A DNA stretch of 64,000 bases. Source: Prevotella sp. (GTDB lineage Bacteria > Bacteroidota > Bacteroidia > Bacteroidales > Bacteroidaceae). The stretch lies in NCBI GenBank assembly GCA_017561825.1, contig JAFZBK010000056.1, positions 62,001 through 126,000 of the forward strand, given 5' to 3'. The number at the start of each line of letters is the position of its first letter. The first letter of the stretch is position 1. Under the pieces are notes generated by a model that worked only from the letters and a program-made list of their open reading frames with translations, was not told the origin of the DNA and did no database searches. The translations under genes and the position numbers were made by a program. This document shows, piece by piece, positions 44,341-52,941 of the stretch.

Positions 44341-45975
44341 ATGAAGAAACTGATATATAGTTTAGCAATGGTTCTTGTGGGATTGGTCAGTTGTACAACG
44401 TTCGACGATCCCGTAACAGAGAACTATGGTGCTGGTCCCAGCATTGATGTGAACATCACGCCGGGTGTGCAGACCGACTCCGCGTTTACCATTACAATTA
44501 CGCCGGGTGCCGGCGCAGCTTACTATGCCTACGTCATCGACAAGAACGACGAGCCCGAGCAGCTTGATTCGGCCGTACTCTTCAAGGGTGGCTACGGTAA
44601 TACCGTCGTGAAGGTGGCCGACCAGCCAAGCACGACTCTCACCATCACGGATGCTGCTCCGAACTCCACCTATCAGGTGTATGCCGTTGCCGGTAGCGAC
44701 AAGGGTATCGTGGGTAACATCGTTGTGAAGAGCATCACGACAACTGATCAATTTAATCCGACTCCCAAGACCATAGCAAGGGATGCTGATAATGCTGCTG
44801 TTCAGCTGAAGTTCAGCGAAGCTATCACACGTGGTGATGGTGCCGTGACCGCTAAGTACTACAAGGAGTGGGACATCATGAACCCCGTAGAGATTCCTGA
44901 AGAGGACATCCATGTAGCAGTAGAGCAGAATGCCGTGATCTTCGGTGCAACTAAGATCCCCGCAGGTGCTTATGTATGCTACTCGTATGCCGCTGGTGCT
45001 TTCTTGGATGCAAAGGGTAATCCTTGTGCTGCCTTGAACAGTGGTCTCGATTTGAACAAGGGTGCATTTGTAGGTGCTTGGGTTCACAAGACCAACAAGC
45101 CTTTCGCTATCGAAGATGAGTGGGTAACAGCTCCTGAGAATGGTTCACTGGTTGGTAAGGTAGAGGATTTCAAGGGTGAGATTACCTTCCCGTTCAATAT
45201 CTATCGCAGTGAAGAAACAGTGGAGAAGGGCGACCTGAGCGTTACATTTACAAACGCTAACCGCTCGGCCACCTACAACCTGGCTCCCGAAGACTGGAGT
45301 ATTGCAGAGAACAAGATCAACTTCGTGCTGCCTGCTGCAGCTCAGCCTGTAGGTGGTGATATCATCACAGTAAATGTTGTTGCTGGTGCCGTTGCTGATG
45401 TGTGTGGTAACCTGAACGAAGCATTCTCAAGCACAACCTCTTGGAAGTTCTTTGCTCCGACTGTGGATATGATTCTGGGTACGTTCGACTTCATCTACTA
45501 CTCTGCTTATGATGAAGAGCCACAGGCTTACGATGGCGGTCCTATCACGATCACAGAGAATCCTGCAGAGGAGAACGGCTTGATTATCAAGGGCCTCTTC
45601 AGTGACTTAGTTGAAGGTTCAGAGCTTGAGGGTTATTATGATCTGACTTCAGGTAAGTTGTATATCTATGCTTACCAGGTTCTGGGTCTTTACACAACGT
45701 CAAAGGGTTCTGTCTATGGTCTGATTACCTATAGCCAGAGTGGTAAGGAAGCAATTGAGTTTACCATCAATGCAGACGGTACAATTACTTCTACAGACTT
45801 AGGTATCGTGGCTTGTGACGAAACCTTTGAGAATGCGCTCGGCTGGTTGGAGAAAGCTTCTATTGCCGCATTCACCCCGAAGGCTGCTGAAGCTGCAGCA
45901 AAGAAGAAGGCTGCTTCAAGAGCAAAGAAGATGAGTGTACGTGTAAAGGCTCCCCAAAAGCACGTTAGCAAGTAA
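44341..45975 (+). CDS. Surface lipoprotein with beta domains and Lys/Ala-rich tail
   Basis: 544 aa. Lipobox LVSC (Cys near 18). Beta-sandwich domains follow: a fibronectin/Ig-like domain at about 30-135 (STLTITDAAPNSTYQVYAVA), then a Big-like domain with the calcium-style ending KIPAGAYVCYSYAAGAFLDA and a second one with VGGDIITVNVVAGAVADVCG. A further beta domain runs to about 510. The protein ends in an unusual positively charged tail (FTPKAAEAAAKKKAASRAKK and on), which no other gene in the window has. It is the last gene of operon 2, before a strong terminator. Confidence 0.75.
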   Translation: MKKLIYSLAMVLVGLVSCTTFDDPVTENYGAGPSIDVNITPGVQTDSAFTITITPGAGAAYYAYVIDKNDEPEQLDSAVLFKGGYGNTVVKVADQPSTTLTITDAAPNSTYQVYAVAGSDKGIVGNIVVKSITTTDQFNPTPKTIARDADNAAVQLKFSEAITRGDGAVTAKYYKEWDIMNPVEIPEEDIHVAVEQNAVIFGATKIPAGAYVCYSYAAGAFLDAKGNPCAALNSGLDLNKGAFVGAWVHKTNKPFAIEDEWVTAPENGSLVGKVEDFKGEITFPFNIYRSEETVEKGDLSVTFTNANRSATYNLAPEDWSIAENKINFVLPAAAQPVGGDIITVNVVAGAVADVCGNLNEAFSSTTSWKFFAPTVDMILGTFDFIYYSAYDEEPQAYDGGPITITENPAEENGLIIKGLFSDLVEGSELEGYYDLTSGKLYIYAYQVLGLYTTSKGSVYGLITYSQSGKEAIEFTINADGTITSTDLGIVACDETFENALGWLEKASIAAFTPKAAEAAAKKKAASRAKKMSVRVKAPQKHVSK

Positions 45976-45990
45976 TTAAAACGCTATAAG

Positions 45991-46036
45991 GTCCTCTTTC
46001 TTCTCTGTCATGTGCAGGGAGAAAGGGGACTTTTTG
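45991..46036 (+). terminator. Terminator of SusCD operon 2
   Basis: GTCCTCTTTCTTCTCTG (45991-46007) pairs with CAGGGAGAAAGGGGAC (46015-46030) with small bulges, followed by TTTTT. It lies 15 bp after the operon and 25 bp before the C10 protease start, so the protease would need its own promoter or read-through. Confidence 0.88.
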
Positions 46037-46060
46037 GGCTTATACATTTTTAAAGAAAGA

Positions 46061-47638
46061 ATGAATACGAAAAAGATTGTTTTGTTTTTAACCGCACTGC
46101 TGCCCGTAGCATTACAGGCGGCAGAGGTTAGTCAGGAGCGTGCAGCTGCTACTGCTAAGGCTATCATGGCTGAACGTGTAGCGGACTTTCAAGGTGAGGT
46201 GAAGACGGTGAAGACCATCTGGTATGAAGGTCAGAAGGCCTACTACGTGGTGCAGTTCGCACCCGCAGGATGGACTGTCATCTCGGCAGATGACCAGTCG
46301 GATCCGCTCATCGGTTATAGCCCTGACAGTATCTTCCCCGATGAGAAAGACATGTCGGAGAATATGCAGGGACTGATGAATTGGTACAGCGACCAGGTGG
46401 TGCGCAATGCACGCTTCACTGGTCCTCGTCATCGTGGATGGGAAGAGTTGTCAAGACCCGTAGAAACACGTAGTGGTAGTGTTACTGCCGCCTCTGGCAA
46501 AGTGGAACCGCTGATCAAGGTAAACTGGAACCAAACGGGTTCTTACCAGAAGTATTGTCCTAAGACCAATGATGGACAGGCTGTGGTAGGCTGTGTGGCC
46601 GTAGGTATGGCTCAAGCCATGAGCGTAGCGAAGTGGCCGGATCGTCCTGTTGGCGAATATGGCTATACCCACTCTATCTACGGTTCTATTTATGTCAATT
46701 TTGACAATGAACCCGACTACAACTGGGATGCGATTCTCAGTGGTGCTAACGGCAAGGATGACGTGGCCCGCCTGCTCTATCATTGCGGTGTGGCTGTGAA
46801 GATGGACTATGGTGTAGGTGGTTCTGGCTCGCAGACATCGTATGTGGCTAGTGCCCTGACACGCTACTTCAAGTACCCGCAATCGGTGAAGTACTATAGT
46901 CGTGACGGCTGGGACGATGAAGACTGGCGCGACATGATTATCACCGAATTACAGGAAGGTCGTGCTGTTGTCTATAGCGGAAGTGATCCCAAGAAGAATT
47001 ATGGACATTGCTTTAACCTGGATGGATTCGATGGCACATCAGCTTTCCACGTGAACTGGGGATGGGGCAGTGCTGGTAATGGATACTTTCAATTGAATGG
47101 TTTGAAGGATGCCCATATGGATATGAACTACACCACTGGACAGGGCATTGTCATTGGTGTTCGTCCCCCGTCGGACAAACCGAGTAATATCTATCTGTCA
47201 GGCAATACCATCCAGGCTATGCAGCCTGCTGGCACTGCGGTGGGTACTATTACTGTTGAGAGTGAGGCTGAGAATCCCATCTACGAGTTTAAGGTGATTG
47301 GTGAATATAATGTGATTTTCCACACGAATATGCCTGCACCGTTCAAGGTGGAAGGAGGCCAGCTTGTCACCACCGAGGAACTGACGGGAGAAAAAGAAGA
47401 GTACAATATTGATATTACGGCCACGAACATGAATAATCAGGCTTCAGTGACCCGTCATTTCACCATTCATGTCACTTCTTCGACTGGCATCAGTGTTCTT
47501 GAAACCACTCCTGCAGTTGTCTCAGAGGAGTATTACAATTTGGAAGGTATGCGTCTGGACAAGCCTCAAGGTCTGAGTGTCGTTCGTCAGCGCATGAGCG
47601 ACGGCAGTACACGTACAATGAAGAAAATCCAAAGATAA
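46061..47638 (+). CDS. C10 (streptopain-type) cysteine protease
   Basis: 525 aa from the ATG at 46061 (MNTKKIVLFLTALLPVALQA signal peptide). A Spi-like inhibitory propeptide (about 25-120, YYVVQFAPAGWTVISADDQS, PLIGYSPDS) precedes the mature C10 domain. The catalytic Cys is near 178 in AVVGCVAVGMAQ and the His near 316 in YGHCFNLDGFDG, followed by FHVNWGWGSAGNGYFQL. A C-terminal beta domain and a sorting-like region with EEYYNLEGMRLDKPQGLSVV end it. As in other C10 proteases the propeptide would be cleaved off outside the cell. It lies between SusCD operon 2 and an M6 protease. Confidence 0.93.
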   Translation: MNTKKIVLFLTALLPVALQAAEVSQERAAATAKAIMAERVADFQGEVKTVKTIWYEGQKAYYVVQFAPAGWTVISADDQSDPLIGYSPDSIFPDEKDMSENMQGLMNWYSDQVVRNARFTGPRHRGWEELSRPVETRSGSVTAASGKVEPLIKVNWNQTGSYQKYCPKTNDGQAVVGCVAVGMAQAMSVAKWPDRPVGEYGYTHSIYGSIYVNFDNEPDYNWDAILSGANGKDDVARLLYHCGVAVKMDYGVGGSGSQTSYVASALTRYFKYPQSVKYYSRDGWDDEDWRDMIITELQEGRAVVYSGSDPKKNYGHCFNLDGFDGTSAFHVNWGWGSAGNGYFQLNGLKDAHMDMNYTTGQGIVIGVRPPSDKPSNIYLSGNTIQAMQPAGTAVGTITVESEAENPIYEFKVIGEYNVIFHTNMPAPFKVEGGQLVTTEELTGEKEEYNIDITATNMNNQASVTRHFTIHVTSSTGISVLETTPAVVSEEYYNLEGMRLDKPQGLSVVRQRMSDGSTRTMKKIQR

Positions 47639-47647
47639 TATTAGAAG

Positions 47648-48334
47648 ATGATGAAAAGATTATTTGTTTTCTTTGTGTTCATGCAGGCTGCCCTGCTCAC
47701 AGTGATGGCTCAGAAATATGAGCCCAACACGAAGTGGCCTTACCTGTATGAGGAATTTATCCCTGGAACCATCTTCTTCGAAGGTAACCAGAAATCAACT
47801 GCCGACATGAACATACATCTCTGGGGCAATGTGCTCCACTATGTCAAGGCTGATGGAAAGATATACCAAAGCGATGAGAAGAAGGTTGTCCGTGTGGAGA
47901 TCGGCAGTGATGCTTATATCTATGTTGATCATCAGCTGAATCGCATCATTGCGAATCAGGGTACCAACCTGTTGCTGAAGCTAACCAAGGGTGATTTTGA
48001 CGCTATGCGTTCCAGTGGAGGTGGTGCCTATGGCTCCAGTCTTAACTCTTCTTCTGCCCGCGATTTGTCGTCACTGGGCTTCGATCTTGGTGGTCTTGAC
48101 CACCCGGAACTGGGTCTGATGCTGCAAGAGAAGAAGGATGGGCGCACCATTCCCCTTGTAGAGCAGTACTCTTTCATCATTGGCGACCAGCAGATAGAGG
48201 CCACCAAGAAAGGTGTTGAGAAATTCATGGGTGACACTCGTGCCGACGCTTTGAAGCAATTCTTGAAAGAGAACAAGATCAAGTGGAAGAGCGAAGAATC
48301 TCTGCAGCAATTGCTGGTCTTCCTCTCCAAGTAA
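47648..48334 (+). CDS. Exported protein of unknown function
   Basis: 228 aa (or 227 from the second ATG). Signal peptide ending VMAQ near 22. The mature part starts KYEPNTKWPYLYEEFIPGTI and is beta-rich to about 120, with a Gly/Ser-rich hinge (SSGGGAYGSSLNSSSARDLS) and a helical C-terminus (VEKFMGDTRADALKQFLKEN). I do not recognise the family. It follows the C10 protease by 9 bp and is probably co-transcribed, so a chaperone, inhibitor or accessory role for the protease is possible. It converges on the second M6 gene, with 8 bp between stops. Confidence 0.75.
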   Translation: MMKRLFVFFVFMQAALLTVMAQKYEPNTKWPYLYEEFIPGTIFFEGNQKSTADMNIHLWGNVLHYVKADGKIYQSDEKKVVRVEIGSDAYIYVDHQLNRIIANQGTNLLLKLTKGDFDAMRSSGGGAYGSSLNSSSARDLSSLGFDLGGLDHPELGLMLQEKKDGRTIPLVEQYSFIIGDQQIEATKKGVEKFMGDTRADALKQFLKENKIKWKSEESLQQLLVFLSK

Positions 48335-48342
48335 AGCCCATT

Positions 48343-50133
48343 CTATGGCTGGTTTACCAGTATCTTCTTCCCGTCAATGATGTAAATACCTTTGGGAAGA
48401 ACTTGGGGATCAGTTCCCATGAGAACACCTTGCAGACTATAGATAGGAGTCTGTGAGGTGTTTTTTATGACTTGTCGGATTCCTGATGGTTCGCCTTCCC
48501 TTTGGTAGAACTGGAAGGATATCGTGTTGTCGAGTTTCTTCTTGATATGTTTGATGGCCACCTGCAGTTGCTTGTTGCCCATCCGGTCTTCATGGAAGAG
48601 ATCAGTGGCAGGACTGGAGGTGGTGGTAAGGCTGTCGTTGAAGAGGTAAGGGTAGGCATCGCCTGCCGTTCCAAACTTCACCTTACCGTTGTCAGCTTGC
48701 ACCACGGAGCAACGTTCGTGATCGTTAGTGTATTCCTTGTCGTATTGATCATAGTAGGTGCTGTAGGAGTTCACAACATTCCACAACCACACATACGGGT
48801 TGTAGTCGATGTGCGTGATGAGTAGTCCTGAGCTTGGCAGACTCTTGTCCCATCCTGTCTTCTGACGGTTCTCCAGCATGTAATATTCATCGGGGTGGGC
48901 ACTGTTATATATAATATAGGTTTCGCCACCCTCACTGATAGCCTGCATGCTGGAAATGGTTGTATCCTTATCAAGGACGATAGGCTGTTGCCAGCCGCAG
49001 AACATCTTCTCGTAAGCCGTGAAGCCCGCTGGTTGGAAGCCGTCACCGTTATACGAACCAAGATCCATCACATCCCAGTATCCCATACCGTAGTTCTTCA
49101 GGTCAGTGTCGTACATGTCGGGCAACCCTAAGCAATGTCCGAACTCATGACAGAGGGTGCCGATGCCGTCAATCCGTGAGCCGCTACTGAGCTCAGGTGA
49201 GCAAGCATAAGTGTTGATGCGCACCTTGTCAAGACGTAGCGTCTTGCCGTAATCTGTTTCTACCAGTTCCCATTCATGGGGCCAGATGGTATTCTTGCCC
49301 CCGCCGTTGGCCTCGCCTTGTCCTGCATAGATTACCACCACCTGTTCTACATAGCCGTCATGGTTCCAGTCGTAGTCAGAGAAATCAACTTCGTCATCTA
49401 CTAACTTACAAGCCTCAATGATCATCTCGTCGGGGTGGGCATCATAGTCGTCTGGTCCTACATTTTTTCCGTAGTACTCATAGTCGTTGCTCACGGTTAC
49501 GGGTCCTATGACATCAAATGTCAGGTCGAGCATCCCACCACTTTGGTCGCGGAAATAGTCGCTTACACAACCTTTAAATCCTCTCTCGCCGAATCCTCTT
49601 TCGTTTGCTATCTGGTCGAACAAATCACGGTCGTTCTCGTCTCTGAACTGCTTGTTGGCAAACTCCACGAGGATGATGATGCCCTTGCGGGGACCAATGT
49701 AGGGGGAAGAGTGGAGGGCGGAGAGGTTCGAAGAGAGTGGAGGGAGGAGGGTGGAGGGAGAATACTTTTGTGCTCTGCTTCCTTTTCTTTTGGTTCTAGA
49801 TAGCAATTTCTTATTCTCTTTTACCAATTCCCATACCTCAGTATCATTTCTCTCTCCACTCTCCACACTCCTCTCTCCTCTAATCTGATACTTATTCCCT
49901 AAAGAGTCCTCCCACCAATGACAGCGTTCGTCACCACGTAGCTCCACCCTTACCTGACTGCCATCAGACGAAGTGATGGTTTGCCATTGTCCGCGTCGGG
50001 CAGGAATGGCAAGCATGCTGGCACAACACAGGGTTGCGAGGATGAGATATAGTGATTTCCTTGTGTCAGCCCATCCTTGGATGACGGTCATAAGAAATAG
50101 AAGGAGTAATCCGACTTGTTTTGGTTGCCTCAT
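48343..50133 (-). CDS. Exported M6-family metalloprotease, paralogue 2
   Basis: 596 aa from the ATG at 50133; a start at 50178 is excluded because the promoter overlaps it. Two hydrophobic segments at the N-terminus (about 5-20 and 28-47) suggest a long signal region or a later start. The prodomain has SQVRVELRGDERCHWWEDSL. It is interrupted by the element-encoded stretch that includes RSVESGERND, WELVKENKKLLSRTKRKGSR and a Ser/Pro/Leu-rich segment. The M6 zinc motif HEFGHCLGLPDMYD is near residue 330. There is no MAM-like domain, so it is shorter than paralogue 1. The tail is IYSLQGVLMGTDPQVLPKGI and continues YIIDGKK, sorting-like. The two paralogues point toward each other around the SusCD operons. 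Confidence 0.9.
   Translation of the reverse strand: MRQPKQVGLLLLFLMTVIQGWADTRKSLYLILATLCCASMLAIPARRGQWQTITSSDGSQVRVELRGDERCHWWEDSLGNKYQIRGERSVESGERNDTEVWELVKENKKLLSRTKRKGSRAQKYSPSTLLPPLSSNLSALHSSPYIGPRKGIIILVEFANKQFRDENDRDLFDQIANERGFGERGFKGCVSDYFRDQSGGMLDLTFDVIGPVTVSNDYEYYGKNVGPDDYDAHPDEMIIEACKLVDDEVDFSDYDWNHDGYVEQVVVIYAGQGEANGGGKNTIWPHEWELVETDYGKTLRLDKVRINTYACSPELSSGSRIDGIGTLCHEFGHCLGLPDMYDTDLKNYGMGYWDVMDLGSYNGDGFQPAGFTAYEKMFCGWQQPIVLDKDTTISSMQAISEGGETYIIYNSAHPDEYYMLENRQKTGWDKSLPSSGLLITHIDYNPYVWLWNVVNSYSTYYDQYDKEYTNDHERCSVVQADNGKVKFGTAGDAYPYLFNDSLTTTSSPATDLFHEDRMGNKQLQVAIKHIKKKLDNTISFQFYQREGEPSGIRQVIKNTSQTPIYSLQGVLMGTDPQVLPKGIYIIDGKKILVNQP
49701..49880. repeat. Heptamer-armed element inside the second M6 protease gene
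   Basis: Plus-strand left arm 49701-49762 (GTGGAGG, GGAGGGA types), right arm 49850-49880 (CTCTCCA, CTCTCCA, CACTCCT, CTCTCCT). The box TACCTCAGTATCATTTCTC is at 49834-49852. The core is about 93% identical to that in paralogue 1, in the same reading frame and place. Confidence 0.85.
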
Positions 50134-50155
50134 ATCTTGGTCGTAAATTCTTGTG

Positions 50156-50186
50156 CAAAAATAGGAAAATCCCATCATATTTCAAA
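50156..50186 (-). promoter_or_regulatory. Promoter of the second M6 protease gene
   Basis: On minus: TTTG (50183-50186), 19 bp, TATTTTTG (50156-50163). Transcription would start near 50149, only about 15 nt before the ATG at 50133, which fixes the start choice. Confidence 0.75.
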
Positions 50187-50310
50187 ATCTTTCGATAAAA
50201 TCTGTCTCAATGATACATTTAGAAATATAATGGTTACGAATTCAATAGTATTTTTGGAAATGAGTGTGTAAATTTGCAGGTGTAAAAGACTAACCCTACT
50301 TGTAAAAAAT

Positions 50311-51459
50311 ATGAAAAAGATTATCATAGGGATTCTCATGGTAGTGTCCGTGCAGGTTCATGCCCAATGGACGGGTACATGGGCGGCGGCAGCAGAGTTC
50401 ACCGGTCCTGGAGATATGCCAGCCAGTACCCTTGCCAACCGCTCTCTTCGTGAAATCATCCATGTCTCCATTGGAGGTAGTGAGTTGCGTTTGAAGTTGT
50501 CAAACGAGTTCAGTAAGGAACCTGTGGAGATCCGTTCCCTTTACATCGCTGATGCGCTGGAAGGATGGGAGATACAGACCAAGACTGCAAAGTTTGTCAC
50601 TTTTGGCGGAAAGAAGAATGTAACCATTGAGCCTGGCAAGGCACTATATTCGGATGTGATCAAGTATTCCCTGAAGCCATTGCAGCGGTTGTCGATAACG
50701 ATCAACTACGGTGAAGGTGTTCCCGTGAATGCCACCTCTCATCGTGGCTCCCGCACCACCTCGTATATCATCCCCGGCATTTCCAAGCCCAAGAGCAACT
50801 TTGCCGAGGGCGAGAAAGTGGATCATTGGTACAATATCGCAGCACTTGAAGTGAAAGGAGATGCTCCTTGCATAGCTGTGTTAGGTAACTCAATTACCGA
50901 TGGTCGTGGCAGTACCACTAATAAGCAGAACCGCTGGCCAGACTTCCTCGCAGAAGCCTTGAACGGTCAGGTGGGTGTACTGAATTTAGGTATTGGCGGC
51001 AACAGTGTTGTTGAGGGTGGCTTGAGTGAGCCCGCTTCAAAACGCTTCGATCGTGACATCCTTCAGCAGAGTGGTGTAAATACGTTGATTATCTTCCAAG
51101 GTGTGAACGATATCGGTAACAGTCGTCATGTGGAGCAGACCACCAACCGACTGGTTAATGCGTATGAACGTTTCATCAAGGAGGCGAAGGAGAAAGGGAT
51201 GAAGGTCTTTCTGGCCACGATCACGCCTTTCAAGGGCAATGGCTACTATTCCTTCTATCATGAGGCAGCCCGCCAGTATGTCAACAACTGGATTAGGAAA
51301 TGCGAGAAAGTCGATGGAATCATTGATTTTGACGAACTCGTACGAGATCCTAACGACCCCGAACAGCTGTTGAAAAAGTATTCGGAGGACGGTCTTCATC
51401 TGACTCCCGCAGGCTATGAAGCCATGGGGAATTATGCAGCCTTGTTAATTGAGGAATGA
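50311..51459 (+). CDS. Exported SGNH/GDSL-family esterase
   Basis: 382 aa with signal peptide (1-19, ending VHAQ). An N-terminal beta domain (about 20-180, WTGTWAAAAEFTGPGDMPAS, HRGSRTTSYIIPG) precedes the SGNH hydrolase domain. Block I is VLGNSITDGRGS with the nucleophile Ser near 194; the Gly block is LNLGIGGNSV, the Asn block is FQGVNDIGNS, and the catalytic Asp/His pair is in DGLHLTPAGYEAMG near 360. It probably removes acetyl or other ester groups from plant polysaccharides. It is the first of three genes with a GPH transporter and GH43, and has a -7-like TAAATTTG at 50269-50276. Confidence 0.9.
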   Translation: MKKIIIGILMVVSVQVHAQWTGTWAAAAEFTGPGDMPASTLANRSLREIIHVSIGGSELRLKLSNEFSKEPVEIRSLYIADALEGWEIQTKTAKFVTFGGKKNVTIEPGKALYSDVIKYSLKPLQRLSITINYGEGVPVNATSHRGSRTTSYIIPGISKPKSNFAEGEKVDHWYNIAALEVKGDAPCIAVLGNSITDGRGSTTNKQNRWPDFLAEALNGQVGVLNLGIGGNSVVEGGLSEPASKRFDRDILQQSGVNTLIIFQGVNDIGNSRHVEQTTNRLVNAYERFIKEAKEKGMKVFLATITPFKGNGYYSFYHEAARQYVNNWIRKCEKVDGIIDFDELVRDPNDPEQLLKKYSEDGLHLTPAGYEAMGNYAALLIEE

Positions 51460-51512
51460 GGAATGTGGAATGAGATAATTGAACAAAGTTAAATAATTAA
51501 TAAACTATTTTT

Positions 51513-52919
51513 ATGGAATCATTTTCTAATACGCAAGAAGCGAATGGCTTCTACAAACTATCTTGGCTGCAGCGCATCGGCTTCGGCTCAGGCGACCTAG
51601 CCCAGAACCTTATTTTCCAGACGGTAGCAACCTACCTGATGATTTACCTTACTACGGTATTAAAAATCAATGCTGCCTTTGTCAGTGGACTGATCCTCAC
51701 GGTTCGACTCATTGACTGTTTCTGGAGTCCTGTAGTGGGGCGATACATTGACAATCGCAATCCGAAATTAGGTAAGTATCGTGCTTATCTTCTCTACGGC
51801 GGTATTCCTCTTACTGTTGCCGCCTGTCTGTTGATGCTTCCTCAGGCTGCTACATGGTCTATGCCTATGAAGATGATCTATGCCGCTCTTAGTTATACTG
51901 TGCTGAGCATGATCTATTCAGTAGTGAACATACCATACGGCTCGATCATGGCCAGTATGACTCGTGACAACGACGAGGTGCTTATCCTTACTTCTACTCG
52001 TATGGTATGTGCCAACTTAGGTCAGATCATTGTTCAGGCTGGCTTCCCCATCGGACTCGCTATGTGTGTTCATTCGGCTATCGACTGGAACCAGGCTACC
52101 TTCATGGCTATCGGTACTATTCCTGCTTTCATCATCTTGCCTTCTCTGCCAGCATTGAAGAAATGGCTGGGTAAGAAGGGACTGTATTATACCCTTCTCG
52201 CTATCGGCTTAGTTGGATTTGCCATCTTGTTCACCATCGGTAAGTTCTTCGATGTGCAGAACTATAATACATTGGTTCAGACCGCAAAGGTGATGACTGG
52301 TGTTGGTCTGCTCGTAGGTTCACTGATGTGGGCACTTGTTCCTGAGGTCATCACAGAGGCTGAGTATCGTACAGGCAACAGACCTGCTGCAACAGTGAAT
52401 GCGCTTGCAGGTGTTGCTTTCAAGGCTGGTTTCTCTATTGCTGGTTGGATCACCCCGTTGGTTATGGGATGGATTGGCTTCAACTTTGCCAGCGAAGAGT
52501 CGGCTTTGCCTACTAGTCCGATGGCATGGTTTACGGTGACATGCGTGTTTGCTATCGTCGGCTTCTTCCTCTTGATGCTTTGCTTCATGGGTAGCAAGGA
52601 GAATATCACCACCACACCTGAGAAACCTGTTTCATTCGGCGAGATGTGGCAGGAGTTCAAGGCAAACAAGTGCTTGCAGCTGGTGCTTGGCATCTTCGTA
52701 GTAGTGTTCCTGGCATCCTTCATCAGCGCACCTGTAAATGCCTACTATCCGAAACTGGCCAACTACTCAGCCATTGCGCAGAATGCTATCCTTATATTCA
52801 CTACCATCATTCCTGCCATCCTTCTTGTTGTTGTAGGATACCTTATTTATAAGTATCCTCTTACTGATGAGAAACTTGACGATATGAACACTGAGATCGA
52901 GGCTCGTGCAAAGAAATAA
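51513..52919 (+). CDS. GPH-family sugar:cation symporter
   Basis: 468 aa, 12 predicted membrane helices. Family features are the N-terminal IGFGSGDLAQNLIFQTVATY, VRLIDCFWSPVVGRYIDNRN (the MelB/XynP cation and sugar site region), SVVNIPYGSIMASMTRDNDE and the mid-loop EVITEAEYRTGNRPAA. This family imports di- and oligosaccharides such as xylobiosides through the inner membrane. It sits between an SGNH esterase and a cytoplasmic GH43, with 53 and 22 bp gaps, so it likely brings in decorated xylo-oligosaccharides. Confidence 0.9.
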   Translation: MESFSNTQEANGFYKLSWLQRIGFGSGDLAQNLIFQTVATYLMIYLTTVLKINAAFVSGLILTVRLIDCFWSPVVGRYIDNRNPKLGKYRAYLLYGGIPLTVAACLLMLPQAATWSMPMKMIYAALSYTVLSMIYSVVNIPYGSIMASMTRDNDEVLILTSTRMVCANLGQIIVQAGFPIGLAMCVHSAIDWNQATFMAIGTIPAFIILPSLPALKKWLGKKGLYYTLLAIGLVGFAILFTIGKFFDVQNYNTLVQTAKVMTGVGLLVGSLMWALVPEVITEAEYRTGNRPAATVNALAGVAFKAGFSIAGWITPLVMGWIGFNFASEESALPTSPMAWFTVTCVFAIVGFFLLMLCFMGSKENITTTPEKPVSFGEMWQEFKANKCLQLVLGIFVVVFLASFISAPVNAYYPKLANYSAIAQNAILIFTTIIPAILLVVVGYLIYKYPLTDEKLDDMNTEIEARAKK

Positions 52920-52941
52920 TAATAACTAAAAATAAAAAACA

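Noticed and set aside
50134-50178. Earlier start of the second M6 protease
   Set aside because: The consensus promoter at 50156-50186 overlaps it, so the codon would not be transcribed.
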